A stretch of 64,000 nucleotides of DNA from Hydractinia symbiolongicarpus (GCF_029227915.1 NC_079878.1:7068001-7132000), one strand, 5' to 3'; counted from the first letter of the stretch, positions 19,897 to 30,562 are shown. Program-made: numbers and translations. Notes: generated by a model not told the origin, from the letters alone.

Positions 19897-20045
19897 ACGC
19901 GATCCTTGCCAAATACGAAAAGTCGGTGCATCAGGCAAAACAGGCCAGTTGCAACGTGTACTTGCCATAAAGTGATACCGTCAATGCCCTACTGGACCAT
20001 GACTATTCTAATCACGGACCTCAGCTTTCCCGTTACCATCCACGG

Positions 20046-20138
20046 GCTCCAGTGGCGTAGTCGGTTAGCGCGTCGTACTTATAAGTCAGTATCGACAAAG
20101 ACATGCGAAGATCGGGAGTTCGAGCCTCCCCTGGAGCA
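20046..20138 (+). tRNA. tRNA-Ile(UAU), intron
   Basis: Unit 29. Consensus. Confidence 0.96.
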
Positions 20139-20262
20139 AGGTTTCTTTTCATGCGCCATCAACACACGCCACAGCACGGGCAGATCACCAGTAAAATCTA
20201 GCAACGTGGCAGTGCACCCAGGTTGTTTTGATCCCGTCAACGTGACGGCAAAGCCCGTAAAA

Positions 20263-20336
20263 TTGCCAGTGTGGGGCTCGAACCCACGACATTCGCGTTA
20301 TTAGCACGACGCTCTAGCCGACTGAGCTAACCGGCC
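20263..20336 (-). tRNA. tRNA-Ile(AAU)
   Basis: Unit 29. C72A mispairs with G1 at the end of the acceptor stem. Confidence 0.85.
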
Positions 20337-20518
20337 GTGAACGCGTGAACACGGACTCACTTCCTAAGTCAACTCTAAGCAAAATACTTTTATTTTTTTA
20401 CTCAAAACGTTGCCGTCATATTTCTCACGCTTTGATACGAGTCCAAGCAATGCAAATAGCCGCAACTGGCTCGAAAGAGGAGTCATGTTAGGCCAACTTT
20501 AAACGGACATTCCCTGAA

Positions 20519-20591
20519 AGCCCTCGGAGAGATTTGAACTCTCGACCCCTGGTTTACAAGACCAGTGCTCTAACCCCTGGGCTACGAAGGC
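20519..20591 (-). tRNA. tRNA-Thr(UGU), D-stem variant
   Basis: Unit 30. T12C. Confidence 0.85.
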
Positions 20592-20740
20592 ACGCGATCC
20601 TTGCCAAATACGAAAAGTCGGTGCATCAGGCAAATCAGGCCAGTTGCAACGTGTACTTGCCATAAAGTGATACCGTCAATGCCCTACTGGACCATGACTA
20701 TTCTAATCACGGACCTCAGCTTTCCCGTTAACATCCACGG

Positions 20741-20833
20741 GCTCCAGTGGCGTAGTCGGTTAGCGCGTCGTACTTATAAGTCAGTATCGACAAAGACATG
20801 CGAAGATCGGGAGTTTGAGCCTCCCCTGGAGCA
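20741..20833 (+). tRNA. tRNA-Ile(UAU), B-box variant
   Basis: Unit 30. C56T loses the invariant C56; weak B box. Confidence 0.83.
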
Positions 20834-20957
20834 AGGTTTCTTTTCATGCGCCGTCAACACACGCCACAGCACGGGCAGATCACCAGTAAAATCTAGCAAC
20901 GTGGCAGTGCACCCAGGTTGTTTTGATCCCGTCAACGTGACGGCAAATCCCGTAAAA

Positions 20958-21031
20958 TGGCCAGTGTGGGGCTCGAACCCACGACATTCGCGTTATTAGC
21001 ACGACGCTCTAGCCGACTGAGCTAACCGGCC
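20958..21031 (-). tRNA. tRNA-Ile(AAU)
   Basis: Unit 30. Consensus. Confidence 0.96.
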
Positions 21032-21213
21032 GTGAACGCGTGAACACGGACTCACTTCCTAAGTCAACTCTAAGCAAAATACTTTTATTTTTTTACTCAA
21101 AACGTTGCCGTCATATTTCTCACGCTTTGATACGAGTCCAAGCAATGCAAATAGCCGCAACTCGCTCGAAAGAGGAGTCATGTTAGGCCAACTTTAAACG
21201 GACATTCCCTGAA

Positions 21214-21286
21214 AGCCCTCGGAGAAATTTGAACTCTCGACCCCTGGTTTACAAGACCAGTGCTCTAACCCCTGGGCTAAGAAGGC
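21214..21286 (-). tRNA. tRNA-Thr(UGU), degraded
   Basis: Unit 31. T12C, G7T (mismatch with C66) and C61T (wobble); probably impaired. Confidence 0.75.
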
Positions 21287-21435
21287 ATGCGATCCTTGCC
21301 AAATACGAAAAGTCGGTGCATCAGGCAAAACAGGCCAGTTGCAACGTGTACTTGCCATAAAGTGATACCGTCAATGCCCTACTGGACCATGACTATTCTA
21401 ATCACGGACCTCAGCTTTCCCGTTAACATCCACGG

Positions 21436-21528
21436 GCTCCAGTGGCGTAGTCGGTTAGCGCGTCGTACTTATAGGTCAGTATCGACAAAGACATGCGAAG
21501 ATCGGGAGTTCGAGCCTCCCCTGGAGCA
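21436..21528 (+). tRNA. tRNA-Ile(UAU), intron
   Basis: Unit 31. First intron base is G instead of A; exons consensus. Confidence 0.94.
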
Positions 21529-21652
21529 AGGTTTCTTTTCATGCGCCGTCAACACACGCCACAGCACGGGCAGATCACCAGTAAAATCTAGCAACGTGGC
21601 AGTGCACCCAGGTTGTTTTGATCCCGTCAACGTGACGGCAAAGCCTGTAAAA

Positions 21653-21726
21653 TGGCCAGTGTGGGGCTCGAACCCACGACATTCGCGTTATTAGCACGAC
21701 GCTCTAGCCGACTGAGCTAACCGGCC
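21653..21726 (-). tRNA. tRNA-Ile(AAU)
   Basis: Unit 31. Consensus. Confidence 0.96.
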
Positions 21727-21908
21727 GTGAACGCATGAACACGGACTCACTTCCTAAGTCAACTCTAAGCAAAATACTTTTATTTTTTTACTCAAAACGT
21801 TGCCGTCATATTTCTCACGCTTTGATACGAGTCCAAGCAATGCAAATAGCCGCAACCCGCTCGAAAGAGGAGTCATGTTAGGCCAACTTTAAACGGACAT
21901 TCCCTGAA

Positions 21909-21981
21909 AGCCCTCGGAGAGATTTGAACTCTCGACCCCTGGTTTACAAGACCAGTGCTCTAACCCCTGGGCTACGAAGGC
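21909..21981 (-). tRNA. tRNA-Thr(UGU), D-stem variant
   Basis: Unit 32. T12C. Confidence 0.85.
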
Positions 21982-22130
21982 ATGCGATCCTTGCCAAATA
22001 CGAAAAGTCGGTGCATCAGGCAAAACAGGCCAGTTGCAACGTGTACTTGCCATAAAGTGATACCGTCAATGCCCTACTGGACCATGACTATTCTAATCAC
22101 GGACCTCAGCTTTCCCGTTAACATCCACGG

Positions 22131-22223
22131 GCTCCAGTGGCGTAGTCGGTTAGCGCGTCGTACTTATAAGTCAGTATCGACAAAGACATGCGAAGATCGG
22201 GAGTTCGAGCCTCCCCTGGAGCA
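22131..22223 (+). tRNA. tRNA-Ile(UAU), intron
   Basis: Unit 32. Consensus. Confidence 0.96.
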
Positions 22224-22347
22224 AGGTTTCTTTTCATGCGCCGTCAACACACGCCACAGCACGGGCAGATCACCAGTAAAATCTAGCAACGTGGCAGTGC
22301 ACCCAGGTTGTTTTGATCCCGTCAACGTGACGGCAAAGCCCGTAAAA

Positions 22348-22421
22348 TGGCCAGTGTGGGGCTCGAACCCACGACATTCGCGTTATTAGCACGACGCTCT
22401 AGCCGACTGAGCTAACCGGCC
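22348..22421 (-). tRNA. tRNA-Ile(AAU)
   Basis: Unit 32. Consensus. Confidence 0.96.
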
Positions 22422-22603
22422 GTGAACGCGTGAACACGGAATCACTTCCTAAGTCAACTCTAAGCAAAATACTTTTATTTTTTTACTCAAAACGTTGCCT
22501 TCATATTTCTCACGCTTTGATACGAGTCCAAGCAATGCAAATAGCCGCAACCCGCTCGAAAGAGGAGTCATGTTAGGCCAACTTTAAACGGACATTCCCT
22601 GAA

Positions 22604-22676
22604 AGCCCTCGGAGAGATTTGAACTCTCGACCCCTGGTTTACAAGACCAGTGCTCTAACCCCTGGGCTACGAAGGC
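22604..22676 (-). tRNA. tRNA-Thr(UGU), D-stem variant
   Basis: Unit 33. T12C. Confidence 0.85.
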
Positions 22677-22825
22677 ACGCGATTCTTGCCAAATACGAAA
22701 AGTCGGTGCATCAGGCAAAACAGGCCAGTTGCAACGTGTACTTGCCATTAAGTGATACCGTCAATGCCCTACTGGACCATGACTATTCTAATCACGGACC
22801 TCAGCTTTCCCGTTAACATCCACGG

Positions 22826-22918
22826 GCTCCAGTGGCGTAGTCGGTTAGCGCGTCGTACTTATAAGTCAGTATCGATAAAGACATGCGAAGATCGGGAGTT
22901 CGAGCCTCCCCTGGAGCA
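22826..22918 (+). tRNA. tRNA-Ile(UAU), intron
   Basis: Unit 33. One C to T inside the intron; exons consensus. Confidence 0.95.
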
Positions 22919-23042
22919 AGGTTTCTTTTCATGCGCCGTCAACACACGCCACAGCACGGGCAGATCACCAGTAAAATCTAGCAACGTGGCAGTGCACCCA
23001 GGTTGTTTTGATCCCGTCAACGTGACGGCAAAGCCCGTAAAA

Positions 23043-23116
23043 TGGCCAGTGTGGGGCTCGAACCCACGACATTCGCGTTATTAGCACGACGCTCTAGCCG
23101 ACTGAGCTAACCGGCC
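23043..23116 (-). tRNA. tRNA-Ile(AAU)
   Basis: Unit 33. Consensus. Confidence 0.96.
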
Positions 23117-23298
23117 GTGAACGCGTGAACACGGACTCACTTCCTAAGTCAACTCTAAGCAAAATACTTTTATTTTTTTACTCAAAACGTTACCGTCATA
23201 TTTCTCACGCTTTGATACGAGTCCAAGCAATGCAAATAGCCGCAACCCGCTCGAAAGAGGAGTCATGTTAGGCCAACTTTAAACGGACATTCCCTGAA

Positions 23299-23371
23299 AG
23301 CCCTCGGAGAGATTTGAACTCTCGATCCCTGGTTTACAAGACCAGTGCTCCAACCCCTGAGCTACGAAGGC
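23299..23371 (-). tRNA. tRNA-Thr(UGU)
   Basis: Unit 34. A21G and G46A, both core positions; shared with unit 35. Confidence 0.83.
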
Positions 23372-23520
23372 ACGCGATCCTTGCCAAATACGAAAAGTCG
23401 GTGCATCAGGCAAAACAGGCCAGTTGCAACGTGTACTTGCCATAAAGTGATACCGTCAATGCCCTACTGGACCATGACTATTCTAATCACGGACCTCAGC
23501 TTTCCCGTTAACATCCACGG

Positions 23521-23613
23521 GCTCCAGTGGCGTAGTCGGTTAGCGCGTCCTACTTATAAGTCAGTATCGACAAAGACATGCGAAAATCGGGAGTTCGAGC
23601 CTCCCCTGGAGCA
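23521..23613 (+). tRNA. tRNA-Ile(UAU), intron
   Basis: Unit 34. G29C mispairs with C41 in the anticodon stem; G45A. Confidence 0.8.
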
Positions 23614-23737
23614 AGGTTTCTTTTCATGCGCCGTCAACACACGCCACAGCACGGGCAGATCACCAGTAAAATCTAGCAACGTGGCAGTGCACCCAGGTTG
23701 TTTTGATCCCGTCAACGTGACGGCAAAGCCCGTAAAA

Positions 23738-23811
23738 TGGCCAGTGTGGGGCTCGAACCCACGACATTCGCGTTATTAGCACGACGCTCTAGCCGACTGA
23801 GGTAACCGGCC
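23738..23811 (-). tRNA. tRNA-Ile(AAU)
   Basis: Unit 34. G10C mispairs with C25 and alters the A box. Confidence 0.82.
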
Positions 23812-23993
23812 GTGAACGCGTGAACACGGACTCACTTCCTAAGTCAACTCTAAGCAAAATACTTTTATTTTTTTACTCAAAACGTTACCGTCATATTTCT
23901 CACGCTTTGATACGAGTCCAAGCAATGCAAATAGCCGCAACCAGGTCGAAAGAGGAGTCATGTTAGGCCAACTTTAAACGGACATTCCCTGAA

Positions 23994-24066
23994 AGCCCTC
24001 GGAGAGATTTGAACTCTCAATCCCTGGTTTACAAGACCAGTGCTCCAACCCCTGAGCTACGAAGGC
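23994..24066 (-). tRNA. tRNA-Thr(UGU)
   Basis: Unit 35. A21G, G46A and C48T; no stem is broken. Confidence 0.82.
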
Positions 24067-24215
24067 ACGCGATCCTTGCCAAATACGAAAAGTCGGTGCA
24101 TCAGGCAAAACAGGCCAGTTGCAACGTGTACTTGCCATAAAGTGATACCGTCAATGCCCTACTGGACCATGACTATTCTAATCACGGACCTCAGCTTTCC
24201 CGTTAACATCCACGG

Positions 24216-24308
24216 GCTCCAGTGGCGTAGTCGGTTAGCGCGTCGTACTTATAAGTCAGTATCGACAAAGACATGCGAAAATCGGGAGTTCGAGCCTCCC
24301 CTGGAGCA
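24216..24308 (+). tRNA. tRNA-Ile(UAU), intron
   Basis: Unit 35. G45A only. Confidence 0.92.
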
Positions 24309-24432
24309 AGGTTTCTTTTCATGCGCCGTCAACACACGCCACAGCACGGGCAGATCACCAGTAAAATCTAGCAACGTGGCAGTGCACCTAGGTTGTTTTG
24401 ATCCCGTCAACGTGACGGCAAAGCCCGTAAAA

Positions 24433-24506
24433 TGGCCAGTGTGGGGCTCGAACCCACGACATTCGCGTTATTAGCACGACGCTCTAGCCGACTGAGCTAA
24501 CCGGCC
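24433..24506 (-). tRNA. tRNA-Ile(AAU)
   Basis: Unit 35. Consensus. Confidence 0.96.
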
Positions 24507-24688
24507 GTGAACGCGTGAACACGGACTCACTTCCAAAGTCAACTCTAAGCAAAATACTTTTATTTTTTTACTCAAAACGTTACCGTCATATTTCTCACGC
24601 TTTGATACGAGTCCAAGCAATGCAAATAGCCGCAACCCGCTCGAAAGAGGAGTCATGTGAGGCCAACTTTAAACGGACATTCCCTGAA

Positions 24689-24761
24689 AGCCCTCGGAGA
24701 GATTTGAACTCTCGACCCCTGGTTTACAAGACCAGTGCTCTAACCCCTGAGCTACGAAGGC
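24689..24761 (-). tRNA. tRNA-Thr(UGU)
   Basis: Unit 36. Consensus. Confidence 0.95.
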
Positions 24762-24910
24762 ACGCGATCCTTGCCAAATACGAAAAGTCGGTGCATCAGG
24801 CAAAACAGGCCAGTTGCAACGTGTACTTGCCATAAAGTGATACCGTCAATGCCCTACTGGACCATGACTATTCTAATCACGGACCTCAGCTTTCCCGTTA
24901 ACATTCACGG

Positions 24911-25003
24911 GCTCCAGTGGCGTAGTCGGTTAGCGCGTCGTACTTATAAGTCAGTATCGACAAAGACATGCGAAGATCGGGAGTTCGAGCCTCCCCTGGA
25001 GCA
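24911..25003 (+). tRNA. tRNA-Ile(UAU), intron
   Basis: Unit 36. Consensus. Confidence 0.96.
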
Positions 25004-25127
25004 AGGTTTCTTTTCATGCGCCGTCAACACACGCCACAGCACGGGCAGATCACCAGTAAAATCTAGCAACGTGGCAGTGCACCCAGGTTGTTTTGATCCC
25101 GTCAACGTGACGGCAAAGCCCGTAAAA

Positions 25128-25201
25128 TGGCCAGTGTGGGGCTCGAACCCACGACATTCGCGTTATTAGCACGACGCTCTAGCCGACTGAGCTAACCGGC
25201 C
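25128..25201 (-). tRNA. tRNA-Ile(AAU)
   Basis: Unit 36. Consensus. Confidence 0.96.
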
Positions 25202-25383
25202 GTGAACGCGTGAACACGGACTCACTTCCTAAGTCAACTCTAAGCAAAATACTTTTATTTTTTTACTCAAAACGTTACCGTCATATTTTTCACGCTTTGA
25301 TACGAGTCCAAGCAATGCAAATAGCCGCAACCCGCTCGAAAGAGGAGTCAAGTTAGGCCAACTTTCAATGGACATTCCCTGAA

Positions 25384-25456
25384 AGCCCTCAGAGAGATTT
25401 GAACGCTCGACCCCTGGTTTACAAGACCAGTGCTCTAACCCCTGAGCTACGAAGGC
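25384..25456 (-). tRNA. tRNA-Thr(UGU)
   Basis: Unit 37. C66T (wobble) and A52C (mismatch in the T stem). Confidence 0.82.
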
Positions 25457-25605
25457 ACGCGATCCTTGCCAAATACGAAAAGTCGGTGCATCAGGCAAAA
25501 CAGGCCAGTTGCAACGTGTACTTGCCATAAAGTGATACCGTCAATGCCCTACTGGACCATGACTATTCTAATCACGGACCTCAGCTTTCCCGTTAACATC
25601 CACGG

Positions 25606-25698
25606 GCTCCAGTGGCGTAGTCGGTTAGCGCGTCGTACTTATAAGTCAGTATCGACAAAGACATGCGAAGATCGGGAGTTCGAGCCTCCCCTGGAGCA
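25606..25698 (+). tRNA. tRNA-Ile(UAU), intron
   Basis: Unit 37. Consensus. Confidence 0.96.
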
Positions 25699-25821
25699 AG
25701 GTTTCTTTTCATGTGCCGTCAACACACGCCACAGCACGGGCAGATCACCAGTAAAATCTAGCAACGTGGCAGTGCACCCAGGTTGTTTTGATCCCGTCAA
25801 CGTGACGGCAAAGCCGTAAAA

Positions 25822-25895
25822 TGGCCAGTGTGGGGCTCGAACCCACGACATTCGCGTTATTAGCACGACGCTCTAGCCGACTGAGCTAACCGGGC
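25822..25895 (-). tRNA. tRNA-Ile(AAU)
   Basis: Unit 37. G2C mispairs with C71; a 1-bp deletion just downstream of the 3' end shifts the coordinates. Confidence 0.84.
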
Positions 25896-26077
25896 GTGAA
25901 CGCGTGAACACGGACTCACTTCATAAGTCAACTCTAAGCAAAATACTTTTATTTTTTTACTCAAAACGTTACCGTCATATTTCTCACGCTTTGATACGAG
26001 TCCAAGCAATGCAAATAGCCGCAACCCGCTCGAAAGAGGAGTCAAGTTAGGCCAACTTTAAACGGACATTCCCTGAA

Positions 26078-26150
26078 AGCCCTCGGAGAGATTTGAACTC
26101 TCGACCCCTGGTTTACAAGACCAGTGCTCTAACCCCTGAGCTACGAAAGC
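26078..26150 (-). tRNA. tRNA-Thr(UGU)
   Basis: Unit 38. C3T gives a T3-G70 wobble. Confidence 0.92.
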
Positions 26151-26299
26151 ACGCGATCCTTGCCAAATACGAAAAGTCGGTGCATCAGGCAAAACAGGTC
26201 AGTTGCAACGTGTACTTGCCATAAAGTGATACCGTCAATGCCCTACTGGACCATGACTATTCTAATCACGGACCTCAGCTTTCCCGTTAACATCCACGG

Positions 26300-26392
26300 G
26301 CTCCAGTGGCGTAGTCGGTTAGCGCGTCGTACTTATAAGTCAGTATCGACAAAGACATGCGAAGATCGGGAGTTCGAGCCTCCCCTGGAGCA
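26300..26392 (+). tRNA. tRNA-Ile(UAU), intron
   Basis: Unit 38. Consensus. Confidence 0.96.
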
Positions 26393-26516
26393 AGGTTTCT
26401 TTTCATGCGCCGTCAACACACGCCACAGCACGGGCAGATCACCAGTAAAATCTAGCAACGTGGCAGTGCACCCAGGTTGTTTTGATCCCGTCAACGTGAC
26501 GGCAAAGCCCGTAAAA

Positions 26517-26590
26517 TGGCCAGTGTGGGGCTCGAACCCACGACATTCGCGTTATTAGCACGACGCTCTAGCCGACTGAGCTAACCGGCC
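26517..26590 (-). tRNA. tRNA-Ile(AAU)
   Basis: Unit 38. Consensus. Confidence 0.96.
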
Positions 26591-26772
26591 GTGAACGCGT
26601 GAACACGGACTCACTTCCTAAGTCAACTCTAAGCAAAATACTTTTATTTTTTTACTTAAAACGTTACCGTCATATTTTTCACGCTTTGATACGAGTCCAA
26701 GCAATGCAAATAGCCGCAACCCGCTCGAAAGAGGAGTCAAGTTAGGCCAACTTTCAATGGACATTCCCTGAA

Positions 26773-26845
26773 AGCCGTCGGAGAGATTTGAACGCTCGAC
26801 CCCTGGTTTACAAGACCAGTGCTCTAACCCCTGAGCTACGAAGGC
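26773..26845 (-). tRNA. tRNA-Thr(UGU)
   Basis: Unit 39. G69C (T4-C69 mismatch) and A52C (T-stem mismatch). Confidence 0.8.
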
Positions 26846-26994
26846 ACGCGATCCTTGCCAAATACGAAAAGTCGGTGCATCAGGCAAAACAGGTCAGTTG
26901 CAACGTGTACTTGCCTTAAAGTGATACCGTCAATGCCCTACTGGACCATGACTATTCTAACCACGGACCTCAGCTTTCCCGTTAACATCCACGG

Positions 26995-27087
26995 GCTCCA
27001 GTGGCGTAGTCGGTTAGCGCGTCGTACTTATAAGTCAGTATCGACAAAGACATGCGAAGATCGGGAGTTCGAGCCTCCCCTGGAGCA
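26995..27087 (+). tRNA. tRNA-Ile(UAU), intron
   Basis: Unit 39. Consensus. Confidence 0.96.
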
Positions 27088-27211
27088 AGGTTTCTTTTCA
27101 TGCGCCGTCAACACACGCCACAGCACGGGCAGATCACCAGTAAAATCTAGCAACGTGGCAGTGCACCCAGGTTGTTTTGATCCCGTCAACGTGACGGCAA
27201 AGCCCGTAAAA

Positions 27212-27285
27212 TGGCCAGTGTGGGGCTCGAACCCACGACATTCGCGTTATTAGCACGACGCTCTAGCCGACTGAGCTAACCGGCC
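27212..27285 (-). tRNA. tRNA-Ile(AAU)
   Basis: Unit 39. Consensus. Confidence 0.96.
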
Positions 27286-27467
27286 GTGAACGCGTGAACA
27301 CGGACTCACTTCCTAAGTCAACTCTAAGCAAAATACTTTTACTTTTTTACTCAAAACGTTACCGTCATATTTCTCACGCTTTGATACGAGTCCAAGCAAT
27401 GCAAATAGCCGCAACCCGCTCGAAAAAGGAGTCAAGTTAGGCCAACTTTAAACGGACATTCCCTGAA

Positions 27468-27540
27468 AGCCCTCGGAGAGATTTGAACTCTCGACCCCTG
27501 GTTTACAAGACCAGTGCTCTAACCCCTGAGCTACGAAGGC
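27468..27540 (-). tRNA. tRNA-Thr(UGU)
   Basis: Unit 40. Consensus. Confidence 0.95.
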
Positions 27541-27689
27541 ACGCGATCCTTGCCAAATACGAAAAGTCGGTGCATCAGGCAAAACAGGTCAGTTGCAACG
27601 TGTACTTGCCATAAAGTGATACCGTCAATGCCCTACTGGACCATGACTATTCTAATCACGGACCTCAGCTTTCCCGTTAACATCCACGG

Positions 27690-27782
27690 GCTCCAGTGGC
27701 GTAGTCGGTTAGCGCGTCGTACTTATAAGTCAGTATCGACAAAGACATGCGAAGATCGGGAGTTCGAGCCTCCCCTGGAGCA
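27690..27782 (+). tRNA. tRNA-Ile(UAU), intron
   Basis: Unit 40. Consensus. Confidence 0.96.
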
Positions 27783-27906
27783 AGGTTTCTTTTCATGCGC
27801 CGTCAACACACGCCACAGCACGGGCAGATCACCAGTAAAATCTAGCAACGTGGCAGTGCACCCAGGTTGTTTTGATCCCGTCAACGTGACGGCAAAGCCC
27901 GTAAAA

Positions 27907-27980
27907 TGGCCAGTGTGGGGCTCGAACCCACGACATTCGCGTTATTAGCACGCCGCTCTAGCCGACTGAGCTAACCGGCC
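27907..27980 (-). tRNA. tRNA-Ile(AAU)
   Basis: Unit 40. T27G opens the outer anticodon-stem pair; recurs in units 47, 50, 52 and 53. Confidence 0.87.
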
Positions 27981-28162
27981 GTGAACGCGTGAACACGGAC
28001 TCACTTCCTAAGTCAACTCTAAGCAAAATACTTTTATTTTTTTACTCAAAACGTTACCGTCATATTTCTCACGCTTTGATACGAGTCCAAGTAATGCAAA
28101 TAGCCGCAACCCGCTCGAAAGAGGAGTCAAGTTAGGCCAACTTTAAACGGACATTCCCTGAA

Positions 28163-28235
28163 AGCCGTCGGAGAGACCTGAACTCTCGACCCCTGTTTTA
28201 CAAGACCAGTGCTCTAACCCCTGAGCTACGAAGGC
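28163..28235 (-). pseudogene. Damaged tRNA-Thr(UGU)
   Basis: Unit 41. G69C, A58G, A59G and C40A: acceptor and anticodon stems mispair and invariant A58 is lost. Confidence 0.7.
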
Positions 28236-28384
28236 ACGCGATCCTTGCCAAATACGAAAAGTCGGTGCATCAGGCAAAACAGGCCAGTTGCAACGTGTAC
28301 TTGCCATAAAGTGATACCGTCAATGCCCTACTGGACCATGACTATTCTAATCACGGACCTCAGCTTTCCCGTTAACATCCACGG

Positions 28385-28477
28385 GCTCCAGTGGCGTAGT
28401 CGGTTAGCGCGTCGTACTTATAAGTCAGTATCGACAAAGACATGCGAAGATCGGGAGTTCGAGCCTCCCCTGGAGCA
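28385..28477 (+). tRNA. tRNA-Ile(UAU), intron
   Basis: Unit 41. Consensus. Confidence 0.96.
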
Positions 28478-28601
28478 AGGTTTCTTTTCATGCGCCGTCA
28501 ACACACGCCACAGCACGGGCAGATCACCAGTAAAATCTAGCAACGTGGCAGTGCACCCAGGTTGTTTTGATCCCGTCAACGTGACGGCAAAGCCCGTAAA
28601 A

Positions 28602-28675
28602 TGGCCAGTGTGGGGCTCGAACCCACGACATTCGCGTTATTAGCACGACGCTCTAGCCGACTGAGCTAACCGGCC
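28602..28675 (-). tRNA. tRNA-Ile(AAU)
   Basis: Unit 41. Consensus. Confidence 0.96.
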
Positions 28676-28857
28676 GTGAACGCGTGAACACGGACTCACT
28701 TCATAAGTCAACTCTAAGCAAAATACTTTTATTTTTTTACTCAAAACGTTACCGTCATATTTCTCACGCTTTGATACGAGTCCAAGCAATGCAAATAGCC
28801 GCAACCCGCTCGAAAGAGGAGTCAAGTTAGGCCAACTTTAAACGGACATTCCCTGAA

Positions 28858-28930
28858 AGCCGTCGGAGAGACTTGAACTCTCGACCCCTGGTTTGCAAGA
28901 CCAGTGCTCTAACTCCTGAGCTACGAAGGC
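28858..28930 (-). tRNA. Thr-type tRNA with Ala anticodon (UGC)
   Basis: Unit 42. T36C changes the anticodon from TGT to TGC (28895-28897), which reads GCA (Ala). G69C, A59G and a D-loop G to A (likely G18) are also present. The body remains Thr-type, and C3-G70 is not the G3-U70 pair that marks Ala tRNAs. It may be a pseudogene or a mischarging risk if expressed. Confidence 0.78.
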
Positions 28931-29079
28931 ACGCGTTCCTTGCCAAATACGAAAAGTCGGTGCATCAGGCAAAACAGGTCAGTTGCAACGTGTACTTGCC
29001 ATAAAGTGATACCGTCAATGCCCTACTGGACCATGACTATTCTAATCACGGACCTCAGCTTTCCCGTTAACATCCACGG

Positions 29080-29172
29080 GCTCCAGTGGCGTAGTCGGTT
29101 AGCGCGTCGTACTTATAAGTCAGTATCGACAAAAACATGCGAAGATCGGGAGTTCGAGCCTCCCCTGGAGCA
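29080..29172 (+). tRNA. tRNA-Ile(UAU), intron
   Basis: Unit 42. One intron G to A; exons consensus. Confidence 0.95.
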
Positions 29173-29296
29173 AGGTTTCTTTTCATGCGCCGTCAACACA
29201 CGCCACAGCACGGGCAGATCACCAGTAAAATCTAGCAACGTGGCAGTGCACCCAGGTTGTTTTGATCCCGTCAACGTGCCGGCAAAGCCCGTAAAA

Positions 29297-29370
29297 TGGC
29301 CAGTGTGGGGCTCGAACCCACGACATTCGCGTTATTAGCACGACGCTCTAGCCGACTCAGCTAACCGGCC
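29297..29370 (-). tRNA. tRNA-Ile(AAU)
   Basis: Unit 42. C13G mispairs with G22 in the D stem. Confidence 0.85.
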
Positions 29371-29552
29371 GTGAACGCGTGAACACGGACTCACTTCCTA
29401 AGTCAACTCTAAGCAAAATACTTTTATTTTTTTACTCAAAACGTTACCGTCATATTTCTCACGCTTTGATACGAGTCCAAGCAATGCAAATAGCCGCAAC
29501 CCGCTCGAAAGAGGAGTCAAGTTAGGCCAACTTTAAACGGACATTCCCTGAA

Positions 29553-29625
29553 AGCCCTCGGAGAGATTTGAACTCTCGAGCCCTGGTTTACAAGACCAGT
29601 GCTCTAACCCCTGAGCTACGAAGGC
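29553..29625 (-). tRNA. tRNA-Thr(UGU)
   Basis: Unit 43. G46C in the variable loop; shared with units 45 and 49. Confidence 0.9.
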
Positions 29626-29774
29626 ACGCGATCCTTGCCAAACACGAAAAGTCGGTGCATCAGGCAAAACAGGTCAGTTGCAACGTGTACTTGCCATAAA
29701 GTGATACCGTCAATGCCCTACTGGACCATGACTATTCTAATCACGGACCTCAGCTTTCCCGTTAACATCCAAGG

Positions 29775-29867
29775 GCTCCAGTGGCGTAGTCGGTTAGCGC
29801 GTCGTACTTATAAGTCAGTATCGACAAAGACATGCGAAGATCGGGAGTTTGAGCCTCCCCTGGAGCA
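29775..29867 (+). tRNA. tRNA-Ile(UAU), B-box variant
   Basis: Unit 43. C56T; shared with units 45 and 49. Confidence 0.83.
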
Positions 29868-29991
29868 AGGTTTCTTTTCATGCGCCGTCAACACACGCCA
29901 CAACACGGGCAGATCACCAGTAAAATCTAGCAACGTGGCAGTGCACCCAGGTTGTTTTGATCCCGTCAACGTGACGGCAAAGCCCGTAAAA

Positions 29992-30065
29992 TGGCCAGTG
30001 TGGGGCTCGAACCCACGACATTCGCGTTATTAGCACGACGCTCTAGCCGACTGAGCTAACCGGCC
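29992..30065 (-). tRNA. tRNA-Ile(AAU)
   Basis: Unit 43. Consensus. Confidence 0.96.
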
Positions 30066-30247
30066 GTGAACGCGTGAACACGGACTCACTTCCTAAGTCA
30101 ACTCTAAGTAAAATACTTTTATTTTTTTACTCAAAACGTTACCGTCATATTTCTCACGCTTTGATACGAGTCCAAGCAATGCAAAGAGCCGTAACCCGCT
30201 CGAAAGGGGAGTCAAGTTAGGCCAACTTTAAACGGACATTCCCTGAA

Positions 30248-30320
30248 AGCCCTCGGAGAGATTTGAACTCTCGACCCCTGGTTTACAAGACCAGTGCTCT
30301 AACCCCTGAGCTACGAAGGC
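30248..30320 (-). tRNA. tRNA-Thr(UGU)
   Basis: Unit 44. Consensus. Confidence 0.95.
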
Positions 30321-30469
30321 ACGCGATCCTTGCCCAATACGAAAGGTCGGTGCATCAGGCAAAACAGGTCAGTTGCAACGTGTACTTGCCATAAAGTGAT
30401 ACCGTCAATGCCCTACTGGACTATGACTATTCTAATTACGGACCTCAGCTTTCCCGTTAACATCCACGG

Positions 30470-30562
30470 GCTCCAGTGGCGTAGTCGGTTAGCGCGTCGT
30501 ACTTATAAGTCAGTATCGACAAAGACATGCGAAGATCGGGAGTTCGAGCCTCCCCTGGAGCA
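30470..30562 (+). tRNA. tRNA-Ile(UAU), intron
   Basis: Unit 44. Consensus. Confidence 0.96.
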
